Both the position numbers and the translations under genes were made by a program. From Trichocoleus desertorum NBK24 (GTDB lineage Bacteria; Cyanobacteriota; Cyanobacteriia; FACHB-46): a stretch of 64,000 nt of DNA. The DNA is taken from assembly GCF_030409055.1 (NCBI RefSeq), contig NZ_CP116619.1:529628-593627 (forward strand), read 5' to 3'. Shown here piece after piece: positions 37,153 through 47,774 of this stretch. The notes beneath the pieces were generated by a model. The model was not told the DNA's origin. It did not search any database and saw only the letters and a list, made by a program, of their open reading frames with translations. Within the stretch, counting starts at the first letter, position 1. Each line of letters opens with the position of its first letter.

Positions 37153-39054
37153 ATGACCTCTTCCGCCGACTCTAAATTTTCATTAACGGAACTAACAGAA
37201 TTAGTACCTGCTACTGATAACCCTGAATATTTGCAGGGGCTAGGGTCTGAATTGGTATTTACCCAGACGGTAACAGGGGAATACCTTTCGTTTTATTGGC
37301 AGGAAGCTGAGCACTTTGGGCTTACACCAGAGCAACTGGTAGGTCGTGGTCTAGGAGAAGGATTTGGACCAGCGGCGCTCAATCCTTATTTAGGAAGGGT
37401 ACGACGAGTTTTAGACTATTTAACCCCCGATCGCTTTACCTATCCGTTTCGCTTTGGCGATCAGTATCTATTGTTCGACTTAATTGTAAGTCCTATCCTC
37501 ACTCCCAGCGGCATCGCTACAACCGCTTTGGTGATGGGTAAACGACTCTCTACTTCTGGCCGGGATCAGGCAGTCACTGTCGAAATAGACCCACCCCACT
37601 ACCAGGCCCCTAATTCCGATCGCTATCAAAAATTACTCACCCAAATCGCCTGGAATATCCGGCGTACCCTTGACCTAGAAACGATTTGGCAGCAAACGGT
37701 GAGTGGTCTGGGCAAAGCTTTAGGCGTGAGTCGTTGCATCATCTGTCCTTACGAAGGCGGCAGTTCTGCTGTGCAAGTGGTGGCAGAATTTTGCCAGGAC
37801 TCCGCTCCCGCCATGCTAGGACAAACCCTAAAAATTGCTGAGGAAGTTCACTTTAAGCAGGCGCTGACTCTACTAGAGCCAATTTTGTTAGAGCAAAGCG
37901 CCAATACAATGCATATCTTCAATGGCGCTTATAGCGGTCAAGAGGCAAGTCACGCGGGCAACTGTTCCACAGCGCAAGTTCTAGAGGGGCCAAAGCAATC
38001 CATTTTAATGGTCGCCACCTGCTACCAAGACCAGCCAAACGGTTTAATTTGCTTGTATCAGTGCGATCGCCCTCGGATGTGGAGCGAAGCTGAAATTGAC
38101 CTAGTGCGAGAGCTGGCTGACCAAGTGGGTACCGCGATCGCCCACGCCACACTATTTGCAGCGAGTCAGAATTTAGCCACCCAGCTTCAAAAAGTCAACG
38201 AAGATTTAGTCCAGAAACATCGCGAGCTAGAAGAAGCCAGTCAACAAGCAGCAGAAGCATCGCGTCTCAAAAGTGAGTTCTTAGCCAATACATCCCATGA
38301 ACTCCGGACTCCGCTAAATGGCATGATCGGCTTCCTCAAGCTGGTGATGGATGACATGGTCGATGATCCACAAGAGCAGCACGAATTTATCGAGGAAGCT
38401 TATCACTGTGCCATTCATTTGATGCAAGTGATCAATGACATCCTCGACATTGCCAGAATCGAGGCTGGCAAGATGCAGCTAGAGTTAAGCCCTGTCAACC
38501 TCAACGAACTGCTGGCCGCAGTCGAAAACTTTTCGCAAAGACAAATTCAAGCCCAACAGAAAAACCTAAATTTCGAAATCAGCTTACCTCCTACTTACGA
38601 CCAAATTATTTTGGAAGGTAACTATCAGCGCTTGCTGCAAGTGATGCTGAACTTAGTGGGTAATGCGATCAAATTCACCCATGAAGGCGGCATTACCATC
38701 AGCGCTGAAGTGGTGAAGAAGAAAATTACAGTGCAAAATAATGAACGGCCCGGAATGGTCAAGATTCGGGTGGCCGACACAGGCATTGGGGTTTCTCTCG
38801 ACAAACAAGATAAATTGTTCCAATCCTTTAGTCAGGTAGACGGTTCCCGCACCCGCCAATATGGGGGTACAGGTTTAGGACTCGCCATTTCGCAGCGATT
38901 GGTCGAAGCAATGGGTGGAGTCGTCAACTTCTACAGCTTGGGTGAAGGATTAGGCTCAACGGTCACCTTTGATGTCCCTCTATTTCAAGAACCGATTATG
39001 AGCACGACTCCTTTGAATGAGTCCGTAGACATCTTGGTAGAGCGATTACCCTAA
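37153..39054 (+). CDS. GAF-domain sensor histidine kinase
   Basis: About 633 aa from ATG 37153 ([10 protein letters not shown]); 15 codons of upstream extension are less likely. N-terminal ~1-165 is PAS-like ([31 protein letters not shown]). A GAF domain spans ~180-345, and a coiled coil ~355-390. HisKA has the phospho-accepting His in [13 protein letters not shown]. The ATPase domain is intact: [42 protein letters not shown]. There is no receiver domain, no membrane segment and no adjacent response regulator, so it is an orphan cytoplasmic kinase. No bilin-binding Cys context could be assigned. Confidence 0.93.
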   Translation: MTSSADSKFSLTELTELVPATDNPEYLQGLGSELVFTQTVTGEYLSFYWQEAEHFGLTPEQLVGRGLGEGFGPAALNPYLGRVRRVLDYLTPDRFTYPFRFGDQYLLFDLIVSPILTPSGIATTALVMGKRLSTSGRDQAVTVEIDPPHYQAPNSDRYQKLLTQIAWNIRRTLDLETIWQQTVSGLGKALGVSRCIICPYEGGSSAVQVVAEFCQDSAPAMLGQTLKIAEEVHFKQALTLLEPILLEQSANTMHIFNGAYSGQEASHAGNCSTAQVLEGPKQSILMVATCYQDQPNGLICLYQCDRPRMWSEAEIDLVRELADQVGTAIAHATLFAASQNLATQLQKVNEDLVQKHRELEEASQQAAEASRLKSEFLANTSHELRTPLNGMIGFLKLVMDDMVDDPQEQHEFIEEAYHCAIHLMQVINDILDIARIEAGKMQLELSPVNLNELLAAVENFSQRQIQAQQKNLNFEISLPPTYDQIILEGNYQRLLQVMLNLVGNAIKFTHEGGITISAEVVKKKITVQNNERPGMVKIRVADTGIGVSLDKQDKLFQSFSQVDGSRTRQYGGTGLGLAISQRLVEAMGGVVNFYSLGEGLGSTVTFDVPLFQEPIMSTTPLNESVDILVERLP

Positions 39055-39178
39055 TAAACCTACCAAGCAAGAATTTTCTGCTAGAGCTAGGCGCTCCTGT
39101 GCGGTCTTTACCTTTGTAGCGTTAGGATAAACCTAAGATCAATACAGCTGCAATTAGACAGACTGCGAAAGGGAGACT

Positions 39179-39421
39179 ATGGCTGAAACTCTAGCGTTAA
39201 CCTCAGAAAACGTAGAAAAAGTACTGGATGAACTGCGTCCCTACTTGATCTCAGATGGCGGCAACGTCGAACTTGTCGATATTGATGGGCCAGTTGTCAA
39301 GCTACGGCTTCAAGGCGCTTGTGGCTCTTGCCCCAGTTCTACCATGACGCTTCGCATGGGTATTGAGCGGCGCTTGCGGGAGTTTATTCCAGAAATTGCT
39401 GACGTTGAACAAGTCATGTAA
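39179..39421 (+). CDS. nfu: Nfu-type iron-sulfur carrier (NifU C-terminal domain)
   Basis: 80 aa, a single Nfu domain. [28 protein letters not shown] precedes the CxxC motif in [23 protein letters not shown], which holds a bridging [4Fe-4S] or [2Fe-2S] cluster between two subunits. It delivers clusters to apo-proteins such as photosystem I subunits; stand-alone domains of this size are the main cyanobacterial form. Monocistronic, upstream of the GH57 gene. Confidence 0.92.
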   Translation: MAETLALTSENVEKVLDELRPYLISDGGNVELVDIDGPVVKLRLQGACGSCPSSTMTLRMGIERRLREFIPEIADVEQVM

Positions 39422-39536
39422 GGAAACGTTACTGACGTTTACTGTTCTTTTACGCTGTGCATAAAGTGATTAAGCAGGGAAAGTGAATCGATTTTCCCTG
39501 TTTATTTTTTATGGTAAGAGCTTCCTCACAATTCCT

Positions 39537-41768
39537 ATGACTTATCCTCTCTACGTCGCTTTCATCTGGCATCAGCATCAGCCGTTGTACAAGTCGCGAG
39601 TGGCGGGGCAGTACCGTCTACCTTGGGTGCGATTGCATGGTACGAAAGATTATCTCGATCTAGTACTACTGCTGGAGCGCTACCCCAAGCTGCATCAAAC
39701 GGTTAATTTAGTGCCGTCGCTGATTCTGCAAATTGAAGATTATGTGGCAGGACAGGCATTTGATCCTTATCTCTCCGCCGCTTTGTTGCCCACAGAGCAA
39801 CTGACGCGGGAGCAAAAAGAATTTATTGTGGGGCATTTTTTTGATGCCAACCACCATACGTTGATCGATCCCCATCCCCGCTATGCTGAGCTATACGGTC
39901 AGCGGCAGGAGCAAGGGGAGGCATGGTGTCTAGAAAACTGGGGCTTGCAAGACTATAGTGACCTGCTAGCTTGGCACAATTTAGCTTGGATTGACCCCCT
40001 GTTTTGGGATGACCCGGATATTGCTCAATGGCTGAAGCAGGGCCGCAACTTTACCATTGGCGATCGCCAGCGCATTTACTCCAAGCAACGCGAAATTCTC
40101 AGCCGCATTATTCCGCAGCACCGCAAAATGCAGGAAGCAGGGCAGTTAGAAGTAACGACTTCGCCCTACACTCACCCGATTCTGCCTTTGCTAGCCGACA
40201 CCGATGCTGGACGAGTGGCAGTTTCCAATATGAAGTTGCCAGAGCAGCGATTCCAGTGGGCTGAAGATATTCCACGCCATTTACAGAAATCCTGGGATTT
40301 GTATCTCGATCGCTTTGGGCAAGCTCCCCGTGGGTTATGGCCCTCCGAGCAGTCGGTCAGTCCAGAGATTTTGCCTCATGTGGCTAAGCAAGGATTTAAC
40401 TGGTTGTGCTCCGATGAAGCTGTATTGGGTTGGACACTGAAGCACTTCTTCCATCGCGATGGTATGGGCAACGTCCATGAGCCAGAACTCTTGTACCGAC
40501 CATATCGCCTAGAAACTCCAAATGGTGACTTGGCGATCGTATTCAGAGACCACCGTTTGTCTGACTTGATTGGCTTTACTTACAGCGCTATGGAGCCGAA
40601 GCGGGCCGCCGCTGATCTGGTGGGGCACTTGGAGGCGATCGCGCGATCGCTGAAGAAACGCCAATCGAGTGGCAGCACAGCTCTAGAAAAACCTTGGCTG
40701 GTCACGATCGCTTTGGATGGCGAAAACTGCTGGGAGTTCTATCAACAAGATGGCAAGCCATTCTTAGAAGCCTTCTATCAAACCCTGAGTAACGACCAAG
40801 ACATTAAATTGGTCACGGTTTCTGAGTTTGTCGAGAAATTCCCGCCCACGGAGACCATACCAGCGGCTCAGCTCCACAGCGGCTCTTGGGTAGACGGTAG
40901 CTTCACGACTTGGATTGGTGACCCCGCGAAAAACCGGGCTTGGGATCTGCTCACCGAAGCTCGCCAAGTGCTAGCCAACCACCCTGAAGCCACCGAGGAA
41001 AGCAACCCCGCCGCATGGGAAGCGCTTTACGCCGCTGAAGGCTCAGATTGGTTTTGGTGGTTTGGCGAGGGGCATTCATCCAATCAAGACGCCATTTTTG
41101 ACCAACTCTTCCGCGAACACTTGTGTGCCATTTACCAAGCTCTGGATGAGCCAGTGCCGTCCCACTTGTACCGTCCCATTGAGATCCATGAGGCGCAAGG
41201 CGATCACCGTCCTCAGGGCTTTATCCACCCAGTTATTGATGGGCAAGGCGATGAGCAAGATTGGGATAAAGCGGGTCGGATTGAAGTGGGGGGAGCCAGA
41301 GGCACAATGCACCGCAGCAGCGCCATGCAGCGTCTTTGGTATGGGGTTGATCACTTAAATTTCTACTTGCGGCTAGACTTCCAGGTTGGAATGCAGGCTG
41401 GTATTGGGCGATCGCCAGAACTGAATTTGCTGTGGTTTTATGCCAACCAAACCATGCACAACAGCCCAGCACCGATTGCAGACTTACCTGATGAGGCACC
41501 CTTAAATTATTTGTTTCACGACCATCTCAGCATCAATTTAATGACTGAATCCCTCTGGTTTCAGCAAGCTGGAGAGCATTACCAATGGCATCCCCGTCCT
41601 AGCCGTGCCCAAGTTAGGATCGACAAGTGCTTGGAATTGGCAGTGCCTTGGGCCGACTTACCTGCTAAACCAGACTGGTCGCTAAGGGTAGTACTAGTGC
41701 TCTCCGATGGAGGCCGCTACCACAGCTACGTCCCAGAAGAAGCATTGATTCCGTTTGACGTGCCTTAA
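39537..41768 (+). CDS. Glycoside hydrolase family 57 protein
   Basis: About 743 aa from ATG 39537 (MTYPLYVAFIWHQHQPLYKS); an 18-codon extension is unlikely. GH57 signatures: HQHQP near the start, GLWPSEQSV, the nucleophile-region WLCSDEAVLGW, and ALDGENCWEFYQQDG. A C-terminal beta domain (~560-743) follows the barrel. The family includes alpha-amylases, amylopullulanases and branching enzymes acting on alpha-glucans, so storage glycogen turnover is the likeliest role; the exact reaction cannot be assigned. No signal peptide, so cytoplasmic. Confidence 0.9.
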   Translation: MTYPLYVAFIWHQHQPLYKSRVAGQYRLPWVRLHGTKDYLDLVLLLERYPKLHQTVNLVPSLILQIEDYVAGQAFDPYLSAALLPTEQLTREQKEFIVGHFFDANHHTLIDPHPRYAELYGQRQEQGEAWCLENWGLQDYSDLLAWHNLAWIDPLFWDDPDIAQWLKQGRNFTIGDRQRIYSKQREILSRIIPQHRKMQEAGQLEVTTSPYTHPILPLLADTDAGRVAVSNMKLPEQRFQWAEDIPRHLQKSWDLYLDRFGQAPRGLWPSEQSVSPEILPHVAKQGFNWLCSDEAVLGWTLKHFFHRDGMGNVHEPELLYRPYRLETPNGDLAIVFRDHRLSDLIGFTYSAMEPKRAAADLVGHLEAIARSLKKRQSSGSTALEKPWLVTIALDGENCWEFYQQDGKPFLEAFYQTLSNDQDIKLVTVSEFVEKFPPTETIPAAQLHSGSWVDGSFTTWIGDPAKNRAWDLLTEARQVLANHPEATEESNPAAWEALYAAEGSDWFWWFGEGHSSNQDAIFDQLFREHLCAIYQALDEPVPSHLYRPIEIHEAQGDHRPQGFIHPVIDGQGDEQDWDKAGRIEVGGARGTMHRSSAMQRLWYGVDHLNFYLRLDFQVGMQAGIGRSPELNLLWFYANQTMHNSPAPIADLPDEAPLNYLFHDHLSINLMTESLWFQQAGEHYQWHPRPSRAQVRIDKCLELAVPWADLPAKPDWSLRVVLVLSDGGRYHSYVPEEALIPFDVP

Positions 41769-41786
41769 TCTTGAGACCTCTCCCCA

Positions 41787-41850
41787 AACCTCTCTCCGAA
41801 GCAGAGAGGGGCTTTGAATTTGGCTCCCCTTCCCTGTAGGGAAGGGGCTG
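41787..41850. terminator. Double hairpin repeat between GH57 and serS genes
   Basis: CCTCTCT/AGAGAGG (41789-41809, 7-bp stem) and CCCCTTCCC/GGGAAGGGG (41826-41847, 9-bp stem, loop TGTA). Same repeat family as at 12225-12332. Likely to end GH57 transcription. Confidence 0.65.
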
Positions 41851-41946
41851 GGGTTAGGTTAGCTCTACAAGACTTAAAGAGAAGCCCAATAAACGGTATA
41901 TCTTGATCTATTGCCGAAGTATTAATCAAGATTTTGAGGAAGATTT

Positions 41947-43227
41947 GTGCTTGATCTGAAGCAGATCCGGGAAAATCCACAAGCAGTCCAAGAACGCCTG
42001 AATCGCCGATCGGGCAGTTTTGACATTCAGCCGATTCTGCAATTGGATCAACAACAACGGGAAATTGAGAAGGAGCGATCGCAGCTTCAGGCTCGTGGCA
42101 ACGAAATTGGCAAACTCGTCGGACAAAAAATCAAGGCGGGCAGCGACCCCAAAGGTTCAGAAATTCAAGAATTGCGGGAAGAAGGCAACCAAATCAAGAT
42201 CAAGCTCAGCAATTTAGAGCCGCAGGAAAAAGAACTGAAAGCTCAGATTGAATCGTTGCTACTCACCCTGCCCAACTTGCCCAGCGACTCTACCCCCGTG
42301 GGCCAGAGCGAAGAAGAAAACGTCGAAGTGCGGCGTTGGGGTGACGAATACAAGCCTCAGAACCCTGAAATTTTGCCCCACTGGGAGATCGGCGAAAAAC
42401 TGGGCATTCTCAACACCGAGCGATCGACTAAAGTAGCGCAAAGCCGTTTCGTGACATTGATTGGGGCTGGAGCTGCATTGGAGCGGGCTTTGATTCAGTT
42501 CATGCTCGATCGCCAAACTGAAGCGGGTTATCTAGAGGTAATTCCGCCGTTCTTGATCAATAGCGAATCGCTGACCGCTACAGGACAACTGCCCAAGTTT
42601 GCTGAAGAGAGTTTCAAGTGCGAGTCAGATGATCTTTGGCTAGCTCCCACAGCCGAAGTTCCTGTGACCAACCTCTACCGCGATGAAATTCTGGCGGCGG
42701 AGCAATTACCCATCCATCACTGTGCTTACACACCTTGCTTTCGTCGGGAGGCAGGCAGCTATGGGCGGGACACACGCGGCTTAATTCGTCTGCACCAATT
42801 TAACAAAGTGGAATTGGTGAAACTGGTGCATCCCAGCACGTCAGAGCAGGAGCATCAAGCTCTGGTGCAAAATGCCGAGGCGATCTTGCAAGCGCTGAAG
42901 CTACCTTATCGAGTGATTGAGCTTTGCACTGGGGACTTAGGGTTTGGAGCCGCCAAGTGCTACGACCTAGAAGTCTGGTTGCCAGCTTCGGGTAAATATC
43001 GTGAAATCTCTAGCTGCTCTAACTTCCTAGATTTCCAAGCCCGACGCGGCAATATTCGCTTTAAGGAGGCAGGTCAAAAGGGTACCCAACTGGTTCACAC
43101 CCTAAATGGCTCTGGATTAGCGGTCGGACGGACGATGGCCGCAGTCCTAGAAAATTACCAGCAACCAGACGGTACAGTCCGTCTACCCGAAGTGTTACAA
43201 ACCTACCTCCGGCGAGAGGTTCTCTAA
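41947..43227 (+). CDS. serS: Seryl-tRNA synthetase
   Basis: 426 aa from a GTG start ([23 protein letters not shown]). The N-terminal coiled-coil arm (~25-100, [24 protein letters not shown]...) contacts the tRNA variable loop. Class II motifs 2 ([26 protein letters not shown]) and 3 ([18 protein letters not shown]) are complete. First of four co-directional genes, serS-rseP-nth-rpsN, with gaps of 77, 30 and 86 bases. Confidence 0.98.
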   Translation: MLDLKQIRENPQAVQERLNRRSGSFDIQPILQLDQQQREIEKERSQLQARGNEIGKLVGQKIKAGSDPKGSEIQELREEGNQIKIKLSNLEPQEKELKAQIESLLLTLPNLPSDSTPVGQSEEENVEVRRWGDEYKPQNPEILPHWEIGEKLGILNTERSTKVAQSRFVTLIGAGAALERALIQFMLDRQTEAGYLEVIPPFLINSESLTATGQLPKFAEESFKCESDDLWLAPTAEVPVTNLYRDEILAAEQLPIHHCAYTPCFRREAGSYGRDTRGLIRLHQFNKVELVKLVHPSTSEQEHQALVQNAEAILQALKLPYRVIELCTGDLGFGAAKCYDLEVWLPASGKYREISSCSNFLDFQARRGNIRFKEAGQKGTQLVHTLNGSGLAVGRTMAAVLENYQQPDGTVRLPEVLQTYLRREVL

Positions 43228-43304
43228 GATGAAGTCGGCGTCAACGATTCAGGCATCTTAGAATAGTAAAGATATCTAACAGACGTTTTTCGGGTCTTAA
43301 ATCT

Positions 43305-44399
43305 ATGTCAGTTTTGGCGGCGATCGCAGTCTTAGCACTCTTGATTGTGGTCCATGAGTTGGGTCACTTCACCGCAGCGCGGGCTCAAGGCATCCACGTG
43401 AATCGCTTTTCCTTAGGGTTTGGTCCCGTTCTGTGGAAATATCAAGGGCCAGAAACTGAATATGCCATTCGGGCGTTTCCCTTGGGTGGGTTTGTCGGCT
43501 TTCCGGATGATGATCCGGAGAGTGAAATTCCCCCGGAAGACCCGAACTTGCTGCGAAATCGCCCCGTACTCGATCGGGCGATCGTGATTAGTGCGGGCGT
43601 AATTGCCAATCTCATTTTTGCTTACTTCTTGCTGGTCGGTCAGGTCGCCGCAGTGGGTACTCCAGAGTTTAACTACCAACCAGGAGTAGCAGTGCCCAAA
43701 GTTGCCGCAGAAGTGAGTTCAGCAGCAGCAAAAGCAGGCATCAAACCCGGAGATATCATCCTGAGCGTCAACAATCGCGAACTGAATGCTTCTAAGCAAG
43801 CCATCCAGATCTTGATGGAAGAGATCCAAACTCACCCCAATGAAGCGCTCCCCATCACCGTGCAACGCAGCGGTGAAACGTTGTCCTTGAGCGTCAAGCC
43901 TGACCTAAGCCCAGAAGGAAAAGGTCGCATTGGAGTCCAACTCGCGCCCAATGCTGAGTTGAAGCGCCGTCGGGCCACTAATATTTTGGAAGCCTTTAGC
44001 ACGGGTGCGCGTGAATTTCAACGCATCGTAGTTTTGACGGTGCAAGGTTTTGGCCAGTTAATTCGCAACTTTGGTGAGACCGCAGAGCAAGTTTCTGGCC
44101 CAGTGGCGATCGTAGCCCTAGGTGCCAATATTGCTCGTTCAGACGCAGCCAATTTATTTCAATTTGCTGCTCTGATCAGCATCAACCTCGCCATCATCAA
44201 TATCCTGCCCTTACCTGCCCTAGATGGCGGCCAGTTGGCATTTTTGCTGATTGAAGGACTGCGAGGCAAACCCTTACCGACCAGGATTCAAGATGGGGTG
44301 ATGCAAACGGGGCTAATGCTCTTGCTAGGCTTAGGCATCTTCTTGATTATTCGGGATACCGTCAACCTAATCGATGTTCAAAAGCTATTGCAGCCCTAG
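43305..44399 (+). CDS. rseP: RseP-type site-2 membrane protease
   Basis: 364 aa. Zinc motif HELGH near residue 18 (LLIVVHELGHFTAARAQGI) and C-terminal LPALDGGQLAFLL complete the active site. One PDZ domain (~115-200, AAAKAGIKPGDIILSVNNREL) regulates substrate access. About four membrane segments. RseP homologues cleave anti-sigma factors and remnant signal peptides inside the membrane. The 30-base gap to nth suggests one transcript. Confidence 0.94.
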   Translation: MSVLAAIAVLALLIVVHELGHFTAARAQGIHVNRFSLGFGPVLWKYQGPETEYAIRAFPLGGFVGFPDDDPESEIPPEDPNLLRNRPVLDRAIVISAGVIANLIFAYFLLVGQVAAVGTPEFNYQPGVAVPKVAAEVSSAAAKAGIKPGDIILSVNNRELNASKQAIQILMEEIQTHPNEALPITVQRSGETLSLSVKPDLSPEGKGRIGVQLAPNAELKRRRATNILEAFSTGAREFQRIVVLTVQGFGQLIRNFGETAEQVSGPVAIVALGANIARSDAANLFQFAALISINLAIINILPLPALDGGQLAFLLIEGLRGKPLPTRIQDGVMQTGLMLLLGLGIFLIIRDTVNLIDVQKLLQP

Positions 44400-44429
44400 A
44401 GCAGAACAAGTCTGTCACCCTGCGACTTC

Positions 44430-45137
44430 ATGAGTATTACGCGCAAGCTCTCTGCCAAAAAGCAACGGGCTCTGGAAATTTTGATTCGGCTCAAGCGACT
44501 CTACCCAGAAGCCCCTTGCACCCTCAACTACGAAACTCCGGTGCAGCTCTTGGTAGCGACGATTCTTTCGGCTCAATGCACCGATGAGCGAGTCAACCAA
44601 GTCACACCGGAATTATTTCGTCGCTTTCCAGATGCTGAGGCGCTAGCTGCTGCTGACCCACTGGAACTAGAAACTTTAGTGCGATCGACTGGGTTCTACC
44701 GAAACAAAGCCAAAAACATTCGGGCCGCTTGCTATTTAATTCAAACTGAATTTAAAGGTCAAGTGCCCAAGTTAATGGAAGACTTGCTGAAACTTCCTGG
44801 AGTGGCTCGTAAAACCGCCAACGTCGTCTTAGCTCACGCCTATGGGATTCATGTTGGGGTCACGGTCGATACTCATGTCAAGCGGCTCACCCAGCGGTTA
44901 GGACTCACCAAGCACACCGATCCCATTCATATTGAGCGGGACTTGATGAAGCTGCTGCCGCAACCCGATTGGGAAAATTGGTCGATTCGGATCATTTATC
45001 ATGGGCGGGCAGTTTGCAATGCTCGTAACCCTGCTTGCGATCGCTGCCTTCTAGCCGACCTCTGCCCCTCCACTGACCCCAGCAAAGTAGATATCGCGAC
45101 TCTGCAACCGCCCTTACTCACAGCCCCGCAAATTTGA
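44430..45137 (+). CDS. nth: Endonuclease III
   Basis: 235 aa. DNA glycosylase/AP lyase removing oxidised pyrimidines in base excision repair. The helix-hairpin-helix LPGVARKTANVVLAHAYG carries the catalytic Lys and VDTHVKRL the catalytic Asp. Four Cys (CNARNPACDRC...LC; spacing C-X6-C-X2-C-X5-C) hold a [4Fe-4S] cluster. Standard length. Confidence 0.97.
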   Translation: MSITRKLSAKKQRALEILIRLKRLYPEAPCTLNYETPVQLLVATILSAQCTDERVNQVTPELFRRFPDAEALAAADPLELETLVRSTGFYRNKAKNIRAACYLIQTEFKGQVPKLMEDLLKLPGVARKTANVVLAHAYGIHVGVTVDTHVKRLTQRLGLTKHTDPIHIERDLMKLLPQPDWENWSIRIIYHGRAVCNARNPACDRCLLADLCPSTDPSKVDIATLQPPLLTAPQI

Positions 45138-45223
45138 TCGAATCAACATTAGGGTAGATCAGGGTCTGTTGAATCAGATAGAATAGAAAATGCTGTCTTT
45201 ATTTGAGAGAAACTAGGCAATTC

Positions 45224-45526
45224 ATGGCTAAGAAAAGCATGATTGAGCGGGAAAAGCGTCGCCAGAAGTTGGTTGACAAGTACGCTCAAAAACGGGAAGA
45301 GCTACAAGAACAGTTTTCCCAAGCGACTACCCAACAAGCAAAGCTTGAAATTCATCGCAAAATTCAACAGTTACCTCGTAACAGTGCTCCCACTCGCTTG
45401 CGGAATCGCTGCTGGGTGACAGGTCGTCCTAGAGGCTACTATGGCGACTTTGGTTTGTCTCGTCACGTGTTCCGGGAAATGGCCCACGAAGGTCTGCTGC
45501 CCGGAGTGGTCAAGTCTAGCTGGTAA
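45224..45526 (+). CDS. rpsN: 30S ribosomal protein S14
   Basis: 100 aa from ATG 45224 ([20 protein letters not shown]); seven upstream codons belong to no family. This is the long, zinc-free S14 form: it keeps [41 protein letters not shown] and has no CxxC pairs. It stands apart from the main ribosomal operon, as is common in cyanobacteria. Confidence 0.98.
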   Translation: MAKKSMIEREKRRQKLVDKYAQKREELQEQFSQATTQQAKLEIHRKIQQLPRNSAPTRLRNRCWVTGRPRGYYGDFGLSRHVFREMAHEGLLPGVVKSSW

Positions 45527-45533
45527 ACAGATT

Positions 45534-45588
45534 TTGGATTTTAGGTTTTGGATTAGTGAGAAATTTCTATCCAAAATCCAAAATCCAA
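45534..45588. terminator. Long inverted repeat after rpsN
   Basis: Arms 45534-45553 and 45569-45588 pair with two mismatches in 20, with a 15-base loop. Made of GGATTTT units facing AAAATCC units, a common cyanobacterial intergenic repeat. It is placed to end the serS-rpsN transcript and the convergent gene. Confidence 0.7.
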
Positions 45589-45611
45589 GATCTACTTAGC
45601 CACAATTAGTT

Positions 45612-45941
45612 CTATTGACCGCAACAGCGATCGATTCCTAAGCTATCTAAGAGCAGGTCGCTAACAGCATTTGCCACGGCAAATTCACTGTAAAAGCTTT
45701 TAGAAAAATCAAATGCTTGCATTTCGGTAACGATGGCAATGACGAGCGACCCTAGGTCATTTTCGCCTTCCATCCGCTGCCGCACAAAAACTTGAGTGGC
45801 TCGTTCAGCAATCTGCTGATTGATGGCTTCAGGGATAAATTCGTGGTCAAGCCACTGACACAAAACATTTTTTAGCCATTCTCCTTCCTGCTGAGGGTTT
45901 TCGGCAGGAGGTAAGGTGATGGGGGGAATTGGTTCAGCCAT
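45612..45941 (-). CDS. Small conserved-looking protein, unknown function
   Basis: 109 aa, not recognised. N-terminal Pro-rich stretch (1-17), then helical segments (EWLKNVLCQWLDHEFIPEAINQQIAERATQVFVRQRM; SEFAVANAVSDLLLDSLGID). A Cys pair sits near the end (RCCGQ). No membrane segment. Convergent with rpsN. Confidence 0.6.
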   Translation of the reverse strand: MAEPIPPITLPPAENPQQEGEWLKNVLCQWLDHEFIPEAINQQIAERATQVFVRQRMEGENDLGSLVIAIVTEMQAFDFSKSFYSEFAVANAVSDLLLDSLGIDRCCGQ

Positions 45942-46129
45942 TGGCCTAGCAAAGTGACAACTGTTTGAAGGCAGTCTGGGGTGAAGCTAGCTCAGCTCGA
46001 CTAGGATGCTTCTAGGAAAACAGACAGTTTCTCTAACCACTATACCGCTACCCCAACACTGGATTAGAGCCTCTGAACAAACTGCAACAACCATTCAGTT
46101 CGGCTAAGACAACAAGGGGATTAAAGACA

Positions 46130-46888
46130 ATGGGGAAAGAACCACTGGTACTACTCTCACATCGTGAGATCGACAAAATGCGTCAGGCTGGACACTTAGG
46201 GGCTGAGTTGCTGAGTCATCTAGAACCGATGGTGCGCCCCGGCGTTAGCACCTTGGAAATTAATGACGAAGCGGAGCGTTGGACTCAAGCGCGTAGAGCT
46301 AAAAGTGCGCCCCTGGGTTACCATGGCTTTCCCAAGTCAATCTGTACCAGTGTCAACCATGTGGTTTGTCACGGTATCCCCAACGCCAAGCAGATTTTGA
46401 AAGAAGGTGACATCATCAACATTGATGTCACCCCCATCTTGGATGGTTTTTATGGAGACACTTCTAGAACCTTCTTTGTCGGTCAGCCATCACCTTTAGC
46501 CAAGAAGCTGGTTGAAGTGACCGAGGAATGCTTAAGAAGAGGCATTGCTGAAGTCAAGCCAGATGCGCGAGTCGGAGATATTGGGGCCGCGATTCAGGAA
46601 TATGCCGAAGCCGAAGGTTTTTCGGTTGTGCAAGACTTTACTGGGCATGGTGTGCATCGAGTCTTTCATGCCGAACCGTTTATTCCTCACTATGGCAAGC
46701 GGGGCACAGGTAAAAAGCTACGAGCAGGCATGGTGTTCACGATTGAACCCATGATCAACGAGGGAACTTGGGAAGTCGAAGTATTGGACGATAACTGGAC
46801 GGCTGTCACTAAAGACCGCAAGCTATCCGCCCAATTTGAACACACTATAGCTGTAACTGAGGATGGCGTCGAAATCCTTACCCTTTGA
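46130..46888 (+). CDS. map: Methionine aminopeptidase
   Basis: 252 aa type I enzyme removing initiator Met. The five metal ligands can be read: Asp in [10 protein letters not shown], Asp in YGDTSRTF, His in GHGVHRVFH, Glu in FTIEPMI, Glu in QFEHTIAV. The last 26 bases overlap the aat gene in another frame. Confidence 0.97.
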   Translation: MGKEPLVLLSHREIDKMRQAGHLGAELLSHLEPMVRPGVSTLEINDEAERWTQARRAKSAPLGYHGFPKSICTSVNHVVCHGIPNAKQILKEGDIINIDVTPILDGFYGDTSRTFFVGQPSPLAKKLVEVTEECLRRGIAEVKPDARVGDIGAAIQEYAEAEGFSVVQDFTGHGVHRVFHAEPFIPHYGKRGTGKKLRAGMVFTIEPMINEGTWEVEVLDDNWTAVTKDRKLSAQFEHTIAVTEDGVEILTL

Positions 46889-47453
46889 TGTTCCCACGAT
46901 TGTTCAGGGATATGCTCAGGGCTATTTTTTGATGGCGGATGAGTCAGGCGCGTTGGATTGGTACTCTAGTCGCCAACGCACGATGATTCCGCTAGATGAA
47001 CGATTCCGCTATCCGCGATCGCTGCAACGAGTCTTGAATCAAGAGCGCTTTACCGTAGCTGTGAACCAAGACTTTAGCGCAGTGGTAGAGGGCTGTGCCG
47101 ATCGCGATACCACCTGGATTTCCCCAGAACTCAAAGAAATTTACCAAGCACTACACGCCGCAGGTTGGGCACACAGCTTTGAAACTTGGCAAGGCGATCG
47201 CTTAGCAGGTGGCATTTTAGGCATCGTTATTGGCGGCGCGTTTATTGGCGAGTCGATGTTTTTCCGCATCCCCGATGGCTCTAAGGTAGCAATGGTAAAA
47301 CTGGTAGAACGCTTGCGATCGCGCCAATTCGTCTTCTTCGATGCCCAAATGATGAACCCCCATCTAGAGCGGTTCGGAGCTTACGTCATTAAGCAAAAAG
47401 AATATCGCGTCCTACTAAATCAAGCCCTTCAACGCGAGTGTATCTTGGCTTAG
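46863..47453 (+). CDS. aat: Leucyl/phenylalanyl-tRNA--protein transferase
   Basis: 196 aa. Adds Leu or Phe from tRNA to N-terminal Arg/Lys, marking proteins for ClpS-ClpAP degradation. The core [60 protein letters not shown] and [16 protein letters not shown] is complete. The ATG at 46863 lies inside the end of map, overlapping by 26 bases; no later start gives the family N-terminus. Both genes act at protein N-termini, so the coupling is suggestive. Confidence 0.94.
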   Translation: MASKSLPFDVPTIVQGYAQGYFLMADESGALDWYSSRQRTMIPLDERFRYPRSLQRVLNQERFTVAVNQDFSAVVEGCADRDTTWISPELKEIYQALHAAGWAHSFETWQGDRLAGGILGIVIGGAFIGESMFFRIPDGSKVAMVKLVERLRSRQFVFFDAQMMNPHLERFGAYVIKQKEYRVLLNQALQRECILA

Positions 47454-47519
47454 CTGAGGTTGCGGAGCGTATCATCTACTATGGTAGTAATGGGTAAACC
47501 TCAACCAATACTTAAGTAG

Positions 47520-47774
47520 ATGGGACTACAACTCTCAATTTCTGATTCCATTCTGCAAGCAATACGCTTACCAGAGCAGCGTATTGAACAGGAGTTGCTG
47601 CAAGAATTAGCCATTGCTCTTTACGCTCAGAATGTTTTATCTTTCGGCAAAGCGCGGGAATTGGCTCAACTGGATAAATACGAATTTGGACAATTGCTGG
47701 CTCACCGTGAAATTGCGCGGCACTATGGTTCTGAGGAACTAGATGACGATTTGACCTATGCCCGTAGTGAGTAA
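47520..47774 (+). CDS. UPF0175 family antitoxin-like protein
   Basis: 84 aa. ELLQELAIALYAQNVLSFGKARELAQLDKYEFGQLLAHREIARHYGSEELDDDL is the typical UPF0175 pattern, a small helical DNA-binding fold. The last 17 bases overlap the DUF3368 gene. This pairing is a known toxin-antitoxin layout; UPF0175 is the antitoxin. Confidence 0.85.
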   Translation: MGLQLSISDSILQAIRLPEQRIEQELLQELAIALYAQNVLSFGKARELAQLDKYEFGQLLAHREIARHYGSEELDDDLTYARSE

